Part shown: positions 39,426 through 48,389 of the stretch, piece by piece
Layout of the letters: each line of letters opens with the position of its first letter
How positions within the stretch are numbered: position 1 is the stretch's first letter
Source of the DNA: Methylosinus sp. LW4
GTDB lineage: Bacteria > Pseudomonadota > Alphaproteobacteria > Rhizobiales > Beijerinckiaceae
Length of the DNA: 64,000 nucleotides
Assembly: GCF_000379125.1 (NCBI RefSeq)
Contig: NZ_KB900627.1
Span: 386,703 to 450,702 of the forward strand
Reading direction: 5' to 3'
Made by a program: the position numbers and the translations under genes
The notes under the pieces: model-generated
What the model was told of the DNA's origin: nothing
Databases searched by the model: none
Seen by the model: the letters and a program-made list of their open reading frames with translations, nothing else

Positions 39426-39629
39426 GGGCCAGAACTCCCTATCGATTCAGTAGGCGTTACGCCCGCCACGCCGGCGATGGGCCGACAGTGGGGACGCCGC
39501 CGTTCGACTTCCATGTCTTCTATCGGCGTTTCCGCCGCGCATGCAAGGCGCCGCCGCGCGAGCTTGACCGTTTGGGCGCCATCAGTATATTCACTTAAAT
39601 CATATCGATTTAATGTAATGAGGAATTGC
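39426..39629. promoter_or_regulatory. Divergent control region between rhodanese and TonB receptor 2 genes
   Basis: 204 noncoding bases. An AT-rich block at 39583-39620 contains a perfect inverted repeat, TTAAATC (39595-39601) and GATTTAA (39607-39613) around five bases, ending only 16 bases before the receptor start. GAGGA at 39620-39624 is the ribosome site. Confidence 0.5.
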
Positions 39630-42107
39630 ATGCGCGTCGCCCCGGGAAGCTTGGACAAGCGGCGCCGCTTCGGCGCTCGAGCGCCACGAGCCGCGCTGCT
39701 CGCGGGGGTCGCGTGTCTTTCTCTCGATATCGCCCTCGCGCAGGACGCTCAGGTCGATGATGTGCGCGTGACCGGCGCGCGTGACGGAACGCAACGCCAG
39801 GAGCAGGCGACCAAGCAGCCTCGGCCGATCGTCGTCGTGACTTCCAAGACCGCCGAGCGGGAACATCTCGATCGATTGACCGATCTCGCGCAAAAGGTCC
39901 CGAACTACAGAGTCGACGGCAGCCATCCGAGACGTCCGGCGACGATCCGGGGCGTCGGGCTCGGCGCCGGAACCGGCGATGGATCGGAGTCGGACACGGG
40001 CTTCGTCGTCGATAATGTATTCTGGAAGAATTTCGGCTTCCAATGGGGCGATTTCGTCGATCTCGAATCCTTCGAGATCGGCCTCGGCCCGCAGGGAACC
40101 GCCTTCGGCAAGAACACCACGGTCGGCAATATCGTCCTCCGCACGCAATTGCCCTCTTTCGAGCGCAAGGCGAGCTTCGAGACGTCTTTCGCCAATTACA
40201 ATCGCATCATCGAGAAGCTGAACGTCACCGGGCCGATCATCGACGACAAGCTCGCCTATCGCGTCGCATTCTATCTCGACAAGAGCGACGGCTGGATTCG
40301 CGATCAAGCCACTGGCGCCGGCTATCGCAACGACAATCGCTGGGGCGTGCGCGGGCAATTATATTATGTCGGCGACAGCGTGACCGACCGTTTGATCTTC
40401 AATTATGGACGCTCCGCCGAATACAGCAATATCGGCGCCTGCAGCAGCACGGTTTGCGCTTTCGGCGACTCGTTCCAGCTTTTCGCCAATGGCACGCTGC
40501 CCGCGCGCACCTATTCACAGACTCTGGCGCAAAGGCTCGGGCGGCCGGTTCTCACCTTCGATCCGTTCAAGCCCTATTTCACTCGCACGCCGACTTTCTA
40601 CGCCCAGCAGCACAATGTCTCGAACGAGGCGAATATTCAGCTCAGCGAGAACACGCTGAGCCTGATTTCCGCCTATGGCCATTTCCGCTTGCAGCCGCGC
40701 GTGCCGCTCGGCAATCAGGAGCTCTCCATCACCGGCGGACGCGTCGACAGCTATGTCGATCAATTCTCGCAGGAGATCAGGCTCGCGTCGCCAAAGGAGC
40801 AGGCGCTCGAATGGACGACGGGCGTCTATTCCATGTATGAATATGTCTGGAACCATAATCTGACCGAATTCGGCTCCGACGCCGCGGCTTGGTTCGGCGC
40901 GCCGGCTCTGCTCAACGGGCTCCAGAACAATCGCGACGGCAAGGCGCGGACCTTCCATGTCGCGGCCTATGGTCAGGCGACCTATCATGTCGACGAGCAA
41001 TTGGCGCTGACCTTCGGTCTGCGCGACAGCTACGAGATCAAGGAAGGCTCCAATTTCAGCTGGGAGCAGATCTATCCCAATCAATATTCCCTCGCGCAGC
41101 AAACGGCGGCGATCCGATCTGGCGGCGGCCAGGGCTTCTTCGATACGGGCGGCGTGAGCAAATCGCTCAACTCGCTGACCGGCGTCTTCAATCCGCAATA
41201 CAGGATCGACGAGCACATATTGATCTTCGGCCTCGTCGGGCGTGGCGAGAAGGCGGGCGCCGTCAATACGGCGGCGCAGCCGATCCTCGACGGCCAGAGC
41301 AATTTCAAGGGCTGGCAGCCGGTGATCACCAAGCCGGAGGTCTCATGGGACTATGAGATCGGCGCGAAGACGACATGGCTCGACGGCGCGCTCTTGGCCA
41401 ATATCAATTTTTATTGGAACGACATTTATAATTTCCAGACCAATCTGACCGACACCTCCTACAAGGACAGTCTCGGCCAGCCGATCCGCACCACCTATCT
41501 CGGAACGGCCAATCATGTGCAGTTGCGAGGGGTCGAGATCGACGGCCGCTGGACGACTCCGCTCGAGGGTCTCTCGTTCAACTATTCCGGCGCGCGCACC
41601 GACGCCCGCTGGCTCGACTTCGCCAATGCGGCGACGCCCGCAGATTGGCTGTGGTCGACGCCGACCAACCCGCCGGCGGGCTTCCTCTCCGCTCCGCTGA
41701 CATTGTCGCGCTCCAATTCGCGATGGGAGCTCGTCCCGCTCTGGTCTTTCAACGTCGGCGTGAATTACGAACGGCCCTTGGGACCGCTCTTCCGCGATCT
41801 CGGCGAATGGGCGAACCAATCGGTCACGGGCTTCTTCTACGCGAACGCCGCATGGCAGGATAAAGTCCAGCTGACCGATCCCCACGCCGTGTTTCAATAT
41901 TGGACATCGCCCTATACGCGAACGAATCTCGGTTTCGGCCTGAAAACGGACGACGAACGATACGCTTTGTCCGTCTGGGTGAAGAATTTGTTCGACAATC
42001 GGCCATTCACCGCGTGGGCGCCGGGCAATGCGACGACGCCCGCGACCATCGGCTGGCCCAATGATCCCCGCGCATTCGGCGGAACCATGCTGGTCAAGCT
42101 GTATTGA
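39630..42107 (+). CDS. TonB-dependent outer membrane receptor 2
   Basis: 825 residues from the ATG at 39630, five bases after GAGGA; ATG 39618 is a close alternative. The signal peptide is ARAPRAALLAGVACLSLDIALA. The plug has LDRLTDLAQKVPNYR and FEIGLGPQGTAFGKNTTVGN; the barrel ends LSVWVKNLFDNRPF and FGGTMLVKLY. It is very similar to receptor 1 across plug and barrel, with identical stretches such as GLGPQGT and TGPIID, so the two are paralogues with probably related ligands. It is followed by a lone sulfonate-binding protein and a sulfatase on the same strand, supporting an organosulfur ligand (inference). Confidence 0.93.
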   Translation: MRVAPGSLDKRRRFGARAPRAALLAGVACLSLDIALAQDAQVDDVRVTGARDGTQRQEQATKQPRPIVVVTSKTAEREHLDRLTDLAQKVPNYRVDGSHPRRPATIRGVGLGAGTGDGSESDTGFVVDNVFWKNFGFQWGDFVDLESFEIGLGPQGTAFGKNTTVGNIVLRTQLPSFERKASFETSFANYNRIIEKLNVTGPIIDDKLAYRVAFYLDKSDGWIRDQATGAGYRNDNRWGVRGQLYYVGDSVTDRLIFNYGRSAEYSNIGACSSTVCAFGDSFQLFANGTLPARTYSQTLAQRLGRPVLTFDPFKPYFTRTPTFYAQQHNVSNEANIQLSENTLSLISAYGHFRLQPRVPLGNQELSITGGRVDSYVDQFSQEIRLASPKEQALEWTTGVYSMYEYVWNHNLTEFGSDAAAWFGAPALLNGLQNNRDGKARTFHVAAYGQATYHVDEQLALTFGLRDSYEIKEGSNFSWEQIYPNQYSLAQQTAAIRSGGGQGFFDTGGVSKSLNSLTGVFNPQYRIDEHILIFGLVGRGEKAGAVNTAAQPILDGQSNFKGWQPVITKPEVSWDYEIGAKTTWLDGALLANINFYWNDIYNFQTNLTDTSYKDSLGQPIRTTYLGTANHVQLRGVEIDGRWTTPLEGLSFNYSGARTDARWLDFANAATPADWLWSTPTNPPAGFLSAPLTLSRSNSRWELVPLWSFNVGVNYERPLGPLFRDLGEWANQSVTGFFYANAAWQDKVQLTDPHAVFQYWTSPYTRTNLGFGLKTDDERYALSVWVKNLFDNRPFTAWAPGNATTPATIGWPNDPRAFGGTMLVKLY

Positions 42108-42131
42108 CCGAGGCCTTGTGACAACGTCCAG

Positions 42132-42163
42132 AAGCCTAGTCGGTCACTAGAACTGATAGGCTT
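42132..42163 (+). terminator. Inverted repeat between TonB receptor 2 and ssuA2
   Basis: AAGCCTA (42132-42138) and TAGGCTT (42157-42163) are perfect inverted arms; AGT and ACT can extend the stem with a bulge. It begins 25 bases after the receptor stop, so it may end that transcript, but it lacks a T-tract and could instead be an operator for ssuA2. Two GATA tetramers lie at 42155-42158 and 42169-42172. Confidence 0.4.
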
Positions 42164-42220
42164 GTTGCGATAGGGTCGAAACGCGGCGGCGACCCGCCGA
42201 AGCGATCGGAGCGGACGTTC

Positions 42221-43195
42221 ATGGCGAGAGGATTTTGGAATTCTGCGGCGGCGGCGTTCGCGATGATCGCGACATTGCTTCTCGCCTCCCTCGGGGGACG
42301 CCCGGCCCTCGCGGCGGAAGAGGTTCTGCGTATCGGCTACCAAAAATCCTCCTCGCTTCTCATCCTTCTCAAAGGGCAGGGCGCTCTCGAGAAAGCCTTG
42401 GCGCCCTTGGGCGTGAAGGTGGCTTGGCATGAATTCAGCTCCGGCCTGCCGCTTCTGGAAGGCGTCAATGTCGGCAGCATAGATTTGTCGGCGGACGTCG
42501 CCGAGCCCGTCCCACTCTTCGCCCAGGCGGCGAATGCCAAATTGACCTATCTCGCGCAGGAAAAGCCATCGCCGACAGGCCAGGCGATCGTCGTGCGCAA
42601 GGACTCGCCGATCAAGACGCTCGCCGATCTCAAAGGCAAGAAAATCGGCTTCGCCAAAGCGGCCGGCGTCCACTATCTCACTCTGCAAGCCTTGGAGAAG
42701 GCCGGCGTGAAGCTGAAGGAGACCGAGATCGTCTATCTTCAGCCCGCCGACGGACGCGTGGCGTTCGAGCGAGGCGCGATAGACGCATGGGCGATTTGGG
42801 ATCCTTTTCTGGCGGCGCTGCAGAAAAGCGTCGAGGTGAGAGTGCTCGCCGACGGCGGCGCGGCCGATGTGAGCTATCGGCGTTTCTATCTGACGTCGAC
42901 GAAATATGCGCTGAATCGCCCCGACGTATTGAATATCGTCGTCGATGAGCTCCGTAAGGCCGGGGAGTGGGTCAAGGCGCGCCCGAAGGAAGCCGCCGAG
43001 CGTCTGGCCCCGCTGGTCGGGCTGGACGCGGCGACATTGGAGCTCGCCAATAGCCGGCGCAGCTACGCGGTCGCTCTGGTGGACGAAGACGCGCTCGCCG
43101 AGCAGCAGAAAATCTCGGACGCATTCACCGAAGCGCAGCTTCTTCCTCGAAGGCTGGACGTGCGCGGCAACGACGTCTGGAAAGGCGCCCGTTGA
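42221..43195 (+). CDS. Second sulfonate-type substrate-binding protein (SsuA family)
   Basis: 324 residues with a signal peptide (AMIATLLLASLGGRPALAAE). Family motifs are EEVLRIGYQKSSSLLILLKG, VNVGSIDLSADVAEPVPLFAQAA, KKIGFAKAAGVHYL and GAIDAWAIWDPFLAALQ, parallel to SsuA at 34 kb. No permease or ATPase gene accompanies it, so it may share SsuBC or deliver a different sulfonate. It sits between TonB receptor 2 and arylsulfatase 2, on the same strand. A TTGA at its end could couple translation to the sulfatase gene, but the sulfatase signal peptide starts 110 bases later. Confidence 0.9.
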   Translation: MARGFWNSAAAAFAMIATLLLASLGGRPALAAEEVLRIGYQKSSSLLILLKGQGALEKALAPLGVKVAWHEFSSGLPLLEGVNVGSIDLSADVAEPVPLFAQAANAKLTYLAQEKPSPTGQAIVVRKDSPIKTLADLKGKKIGFAKAAGVHYLTLQALEKAGVKLKETEIVYLQPADGRVAFERGAIDAWAIWDPFLAALQKSVEVRVLADGGAADVSYRRFYLTSTKYALNRPDVLNIVVDELRKAGEWVKARPKEAAERLAPLVGLDAATLELANSRRSYAVALVDEDALAEQQKISDAFTEAQLLPRRLDVRGNDVWKGAR

Positions 43196-43308
43196 ACGCG
43201 ATCCGGGGGCTTGCCGCGGTCGGTCTCCCGCCGATTTTCCTATTTCCGTCCGTTCGAGACGCATCGCGCTCGGACAATCGTCAGGCTCGTCGAATCCGCG
43301 GGATCCCA

Positions 43309-45630
43309 ATGCGCATCGCTTCATTTGCCGCCGCTGGCGCAGCTCTCACTCTGTCGCTCGGCGTCCGGGCCGAGGAGGTCCTGCCCAAGGCCGAGCCGAT
43401 CCCCGCCGTGATCGTCGATCCGTCGCGCGACGCTGCGCCGCCCGCCTGGCCGCAGCCGGTCGTGGCCAAGACCGGCGCGCCCAATGTCGTCCTGGTGCTG
43501 CTGGACGACGCCGGCTTCGGCGCCACATCCACTTTCGGCGGACCGGCGAAGACGCCGGAGCTGGATCGGCTGGCGGCGCGCGGCCTCAAATACAACGCCT
43601 TCCATGTGAGCGCTCTATGCTCGCCGACGCGCGCCGCGCTGCTGTCGGGCCGCACCGATCATCAGATCGGCTTCGGCTCCGTGGCCGATGGCGCGACCGG
43701 CTACCCCGGCTACAATGCGCATTGGCCGCGGAGCGCCGCCAGCCTCGCCCGCGTCCTGCGCGACAATGGCTACAGCACGGCGGCCTTCGGCAAATGGCAC
43801 AACACGCCCTATGACGAAATCTCGCCGGTCGGCCCTTTCGATCGATGGCCGACGGGCTTGGGCTTCGAATATTTCTATGGGTTTCTGGCCGGCTATGACA
43901 GCCAATATGCGCCGCGGCTCTATCGCAACACGACGCCGGCCGATCCGCCCCGCGCCGGCGAGCCGGGCTATCATCTCACCACCGATCTCGTCGACGACGC
44001 CGTCAAATGGGTCCATGCCCATGAGGCGGTGGCGCCCGCCAAGCCTTTCCTGCTCTATTTCGCGCCCGGCGCCACCCATTGGCCGCACCAGGTTCCGAAA
44101 GAATGGATCGCCAAATATGCCGGCGCCTTCGACCAGGGATGGGACAGACTGCGCGAGGAGACCTTCGCGCGGCAGAAGGCTCTCGGCGTCATACCCGCCA
44201 ATGCGGAGCTCACGCCACGTCCCGCCGAGCTGCCGGCCTGGGATGCGCTCTCGGGAGACCAAAAAAAGCTGTTCGCCCGGCAGATGGAGGTCTACGCCGC
44301 CTTCATGGAGCAGACCGACTTCGAGATCGGCCGTCTGCTGAAGAGCCTGGAGAAGGACGGTGTCGCCGACAACACGCTGGTGCTCTACATCGCCGGCGAC
44401 AATGGCGGATCGGGCGAAGGCGGCGTCGACGGCCGCGACGTCATAGCGGTCGACGGGACGGCCGCTTCGCCCGCGGATCGGCTGAAGCGCGCCGACGAGC
44501 TGGGCGAAGAGATTTTCGACAATCATTACGCCGCCGCCTGGGCCTGGGCGAGCTCGACTCCCTTCCAATGGACGAAGCAGGTCGCCTCGCATCTCGGCGG
44601 CACGCGCGATCCGCTCATCATCTCCTGGCCGGCGAAGATCAAGGCGCGCGGCGAATTGCGCACGCAGTTCCAGCACATCACCGACATCGCGCCGACCATT
44701 TACGAGCTGGCGGGCGTGACGCCGCCCGACAGAGTGGACGGCGTGGCGCAAACGCCGCTCGAGGGAAAGAGCTTCGCGGCGAGCTTCTACGACGCGAAGG
44801 CGCCGAGCAGCCATGGGCGGCAAGTGTTCGAGACCTCTGGCAATCGCGCCATCTATCAGGATGGCTGGTGGGCCGGAGCGCGCCATGTCGCGCCCTGGTC
44901 GGCGACGCGCGGCGCCGATCTCGCGATCGGCCAGCATCCTTGGGAGCTCTACGATCTGCGCGCGGATTTTTCGCAGGCGCATGATCTCGCCGCGGAAAAG
45001 CCCGAGAAAGTGAAGGAGCTGGCGGCGCTGTTCGACAGCGAGGCCGCGCGCACGCAAATCTACCCCTTGCTGCCGGCGCGCGGCAATCTGCCGTCACCCG
45101 CCGATGGCCGCGCCGTCTTCGATTATCGTCCCGGCGCCGACCATATTCCGCAACGCATCGGGCCGAAATTCAACCGGCGCGCCCATTCGATTCTGGCCGA
45201 GGTGACTCTGCCGGCCGAGCCGGAAGGCGTGATTTTCGCCGACGGCGGCGATTACGGCGGCTTCTCGATCTATGTGAAGAACGGCAAGCTCGTCTATCTC
45301 GCCAAGGCCTGGGGCAATGTCGCGGGAAAAGTCGTCTCGACCGGGAAGCTGCCGGTGGGCGCGGCGCGGATCGGCGTGGAATTCATCCCCGACGCCGCCA
45401 AACCGCCGCCTGTGCGCACCTCATTCGAGCCGCGCGTGGTCTTCGCCGGAAAGATCATCCTCAGCGTCAATGGCGCGAAGGTCGCGGAAGGGCGGATCGA
45501 AAATCTCCAGCTCTCCTATAATGAGACGCTCGACGTGGGCCTCGATTCCGGCGCGCCCGTCAGCCCCGATTACGCCGCGCCCTTCGCCTTCAACGGCCAG
45601 ATCGACAAAGTTCACGTGGAGCTGAAATAG
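43309..45630 (+). CDS. Arylsulfatase 2 (formylglycine type, long form)
   Basis: 773 residues from the ATG at 43309, which begins a signal peptide (RIASFAAAGAALTLSLGVRA); a TTG at 43192 overlapping the previous stop would give a long non-signal head and is not preferred. The core shows GAPNVVLVLLDDAGFGATST, CSPTR (C104-R108), RAALLSGRTDHQIGFG, KWHNTP and YFAPGATHWPHQVP, so the formylglycine site and metal ligands are present. The long C-terminal beta-rich region resembles that of sulfatase 1. It releases inorganic sulfate from sulfate esters in the periplasm, which the sulfate-binding protein and SulP could then take up. Confidence 0.95.
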   Translation: MRIASFAAAGAALTLSLGVRAEEVLPKAEPIPAVIVDPSRDAAPPAWPQPVVAKTGAPNVVLVLLDDAGFGATSTFGGPAKTPELDRLAARGLKYNAFHVSALCSPTRAALLSGRTDHQIGFGSVADGATGYPGYNAHWPRSAASLARVLRDNGYSTAAFGKWHNTPYDEISPVGPFDRWPTGLGFEYFYGFLAGYDSQYAPRLYRNTTPADPPRAGEPGYHLTTDLVDDAVKWVHAHEAVAPAKPFLLYFAPGATHWPHQVPKEWIAKYAGAFDQGWDRLREETFARQKALGVIPANAELTPRPAELPAWDALSGDQKKLFARQMEVYAAFMEQTDFEIGRLLKSLEKDGVADNTLVLYIAGDNGGSGEGGVDGRDVIAVDGTAASPADRLKRADELGEEIFDNHYAAAWAWASSTPFQWTKQVASHLGGTRDPLIISWPAKIKARGELRTQFQHITDIAPTIYELAGVTPPDRVDGVAQTPLEGKSFAASFYDAKAPSSHGRQVFETSGNRAIYQDGWWAGARHVAPWSATRGADLAIGQHPWELYDLRADFSQAHDLAAEKPEKVKELAALFDSEAARTQIYPLLPARGNLPSPADGRAVFDYRPGADHIPQRIGPKFNRRAHSILAEVTLPAEPEGVIFADGGDYGGFSIYVKNGKLVYLAKAWGNVAGKVVSTGKLPVGAARIGVEFIPDAAKPPPVRTSFEPRVVFAGKIILSVNGAKVAEGRIENLQLSYNETLDVGLDSGAPVSPDYAAPFAFNGQIDKVHVELK

Positions 45631-45640
45631 CGGCTCGGGA

Positions 45641-47563
45641 TCAGCGCGCCAGCAAACGGCTCAATTCCGCGAAGCGCGCGTCCATGGGCCACAGCCCCGC
45701 CGCCGTCTCGACCTGCGCTCTCGCCTCCGCGAGGCGCTTTTGCCGCACGAGCCACAAGGCCAGCGCATAATGGGCGTCGGCGTCGGCCGGCGCTGCGGCC
45801 AGCGCCTTGCGCAGCGGCGTCTCGGCCTCCGTATCGCGGCCTGTGGCGCGCAGCAGATCGGCGAGATTCAGCCAAGCCGGGACATAGCTCGCGTCGATCC
45901 GGGTCGCGCGCTGGAATTCTCTCTCAGCCTCTGCAATCTCGCCGCGCTCGGCGGCCAAGGCGCCGAGATTGAGATGGCTTTCCGAACGATCCTCGGCGAG
46001 CCTCTCGGCCGCGCGCCATTCCTCCAGCGCCGGATGATCGACGAGCGGCGTCAGCCGCGCGGCCTCGATACGCACCGCCCGCACGGGATCGTCGCGCAAA
46101 GGTCCGGCGAGCTTCTCACGAAGCGCTTCGTCATAAGGGGCGAGCGCGCGCAGCGCTCCGAGGCGCAGCAGAGGGGAGGGCGCATGAAGCTCCGGCGTCA
46201 GCGTCTCCAGCGCGACGGAGCCGGGCGCGCCAGCGAGAGCGGCGAGGCGCGCCGCGCGGCCGATCTCGGAGAGCGCCTCCTCCGGCGCCTGTCGCGCCGC
46301 GCCCCAATCCTTCAGCCTCTCGGCCGCCCAATCGGCGCTCTTATCGGCATGGCAGGCGTTGCAGGCGTTGGGCGCGCCGAGCCGCGCGCTCGCCGCCGGA
46401 CGCGGGATGCGGAAGGAGTGATCGCGCCGGATGTGAATCTGCATATAGGTCCGCTGCGGCATATGGCAGGCGACGCATCGAGCGGCCGGCGAGCCCTCGG
46501 CGTGACGATGATGCCGCGGCTGATCGAAAATCGCTTGCGAATGACATTGGGCGCACAGAGCATTGCCCTCGGCGCGCAGCGCGGCGCCATGCGGCTCGTG
46601 GCAATCGACGCAAGTCACGCCGGCGGCATGCATGCGGCTCTGCTGGAAGGAGCCCCATTCGAAGACCTCGTCCTCGATCTGGCCATCGGCGAAATAGAGC
46701 CCCGGCTCCAGCAGCTCCGGCATGAAAGCGTCGAGAAAGGCCACGCCGGGGCGCGCCGGGGCGATCGGCCGCCGCCGCGAATGACAGGGCGCGCAAATCT
46801 CCTCCGAGGGATTTTTTCGCGCCTCGCCCTTCCAATGACGAATCCCGCGCGCGTCGAAATCGCCCCAGGAGCCCACGGCCGTCTCGCCGGAAACGATCAG
46901 CCCCGCGCCAGCGCCGGCTTTGGCTCGCTCGACATGGCGCGAGCCGGGTCCATGGCACGCCTCACAGGCGACATTCTGCTCCCGCCAGCGCGTCTCGTAG
47001 CTGTCCGTCTCCGGGCGGTAGTTCTTGACGACCCCGGTCGAATGGCAATCCGCGCACATGAAGTTCCAATTCTGCGCCCGCGCGGTCCAATGCAGCGGAT
47101 CGCCGGGCGCGATGCGCTCGCCCGGATAGAGGTCGAACCATCTCTGCCCGCCCTCCGATCGCGGCCGCGAATCCCATGCGATCGAAAAAGCCTGCAGCCG
47201 CCCGCCGGGCAGGCTCAGGAGATATTGCTGCAGCGGCGCGACGCCGAATGTCGCGGCGACGGCGAATTCTCGCTCCTCGCCGTCCCGGCCTTCGGCGCGA
47301 ATGAAATAATCTTTCCCACGCTGAAAAAATCGCGGATCGGCGCCGGAGAAGTCGCCGAGAACCGTTCCGGCCGTCGGCGACGCCATGCTCTTCGCGTGAT
47401 GCGATTTGCTCCAGGCTTCGGCCTGCGTCGCATGGCAGCCGGCGCAGACGATCGCGCCGACATATTCGGGCTCCACATTCGGCTGCGCGCGCAACGATGC
47501 GAGCAGGAGGACAGCCGAGCCCGCAGCGACGGCGGCCAGCACGAAACGACGAATTCCCTTCAT
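45641..47563 (-). CDS. Octaheme cytochrome c with TPR-like C-terminus
   Basis: 640 residues from the ATG at 47563, where a signal peptide begins (GIRRFVLAAVAAGSAVLLLA); the upstream frame extension is arginine-rich and not used. Eight CxxCH motifs are present (CAGCH, CADCH, CEACH, CAPCH, CVDCH, CAQCH, CVACH, CNACH), all in the first 375 residues or so. The C-terminal part has HEAT-like segments and then TPR-like repeats (SHLNLGALAAERGEIAEAER, and PAWLNLADLLRATGRDTEAE). It is a periplasmic redox protein related to cytochrome c554/multiheme families. Partner and reaction are unknown. The stop faces the sulfatase 2 stop ten bases away. Confidence 0.9.
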   Translation of the reverse strand: MKGIRRFVLAAVAAGSAVLLLASLRAQPNVEPEYVGAIVCAGCHATQAEAWSKSHHAKSMASPTAGTVLGDFSGADPRFFQRGKDYFIRAEGRDGEEREFAVAATFGVAPLQQYLLSLPGGRLQAFSIAWDSRPRSEGGQRWFDLYPGERIAPGDPLHWTARAQNWNFMCADCHSTGVVKNYRPETDSYETRWREQNVACEACHGPGSRHVERAKAGAGAGLIVSGETAVGSWGDFDARGIRHWKGEARKNPSEEICAPCHSRRRPIAPARPGVAFLDAFMPELLEPGLYFADGQIEDEVFEWGSFQQSRMHAAGVTCVDCHEPHGAALRAEGNALCAQCHSQAIFDQPRHHRHAEGSPAARCVACHMPQRTYMQIHIRRDHSFRIPRPAASARLGAPNACNACHADKSADWAAERLKDWGAARQAPEEALSEIGRAARLAALAGAPGSVALETLTPELHAPSPLLRLGALRALAPYDEALREKLAGPLRDDPVRAVRIEAARLTPLVDHPALEEWRAAERLAEDRSESHLNLGALAAERGEIAEAEREFQRATRIDASYVPAWLNLADLLRATGRDTEAETPLRKALAAAPADADAHYALALWLVRQKRLAEARAQVETAAGLWPMDARFAELSRLLAR

Positions 47564-47600
47564 GCGACAATCATAAACGTACCGCTGGCGTCGAGCCGAC

Positions 47601-48105
47601 TCATATCCTCGAGATCGCAGCCGCTCCCGGCATCGACGCCGAGGCGGCGTCCCAGCGCTCGAGCGAGCCATAAATGACGAGCCGGCCGAGAGGCGCGAGC
47701 GCCTTCAGGCCCTCCTTCGTCACGGCGCCGCCGACCGACTCATAGATGATGTCGACGCCCGAGCCGCCCGTCAGATCGCGCGCGGCCTGCGACCAGCCGG
47801 GACGCGTGTAAGCGATGGCCGCATCGGCGCCGAGCGAACAGGCGAACTCCCGCTCGTCTTGCATGCTCGCCGCCGCGATCACCAGCTCCGACGCTGGGAC
47901 CGACCGCTTCGATGATCCCCGCTGCTTCGGCGCCCAATATGCTCGGGAGCCGCGGTGTCCCCGCGTCGCGATTTCGCCGCATCGCCGTCTCGGCGTTCAC
48001 GCCCGAAGCCCTCTCTCGGATCAATATCTCCTCCGGGCCGACGGTGGGAACGGGCGCATCGACCAGCTCCAAAGCATCCTGGGCCGTCGAAGGCGTTCAG
48101 CTCAT
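47601..48105 (-). pseudogene. Decayed zinc-free quinone oxidoreductase (zeta-crystallin type)
   Basis: Two out-of-frame pieces of one protein lie head to tail. The first (48072 to about 47890) gives LELVDAPVPTVGPEEILIRE and LGAEAAGIIEAVGPSVGAGD, the typical start of NADPH:quinone reductases. The second frame (about 47895 to 47601) gives VIAAASMQDEREFACSLGAD and GGSGVDIIYESVGGAV followed by LVIYGSL. About 90 residues between them, including the GxGxxG nucleotide loop, are missing, and the frame shifts at the junction; both ends also look eroded. It cannot make a working enzyme. Confidence 0.8.
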
Positions 48106-48389
48106 CGTCATTCTCCGATCCGACGGGCTCTCCGACACCCGTGCTTCTTCAGACGGGGGATTCGTGCCATTTAGAGGCTTTGGTAGACTACAGAGAAGTT
48201 CTCATATGCTGACCGGGAGGTAAGCATGGCGTCGGTGATGAAGAACCCTCCGCCCTTGCCCGCGGAGCATCGGTTGTCGGCGCCGCCGTCCAGCGCATGA
48301 CGGATTCGATTCGATCATCGACTCCCGCGAGGGACGCTCTCATGCCAAAATGTCTCCCGATAAAGTGTCTCGATTCGCATGGAATTAAG
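48106..48389. other. Gap with no gene recognised
   Basis: Sequence between the pseudogene and the DUF1612 gene. The downstream frame is open from 48297, so a longer protein is possible. No promoter or structure stood out. Confidence 0.4.

Noticed and set aside
45740..47677. Open frame of 645 codons on the plus strand opposite the octaheme cytochrome
   Set aside because: The opposite strand holds eight CxxCH motifs and a signal peptide; this frame has no comparable signal.
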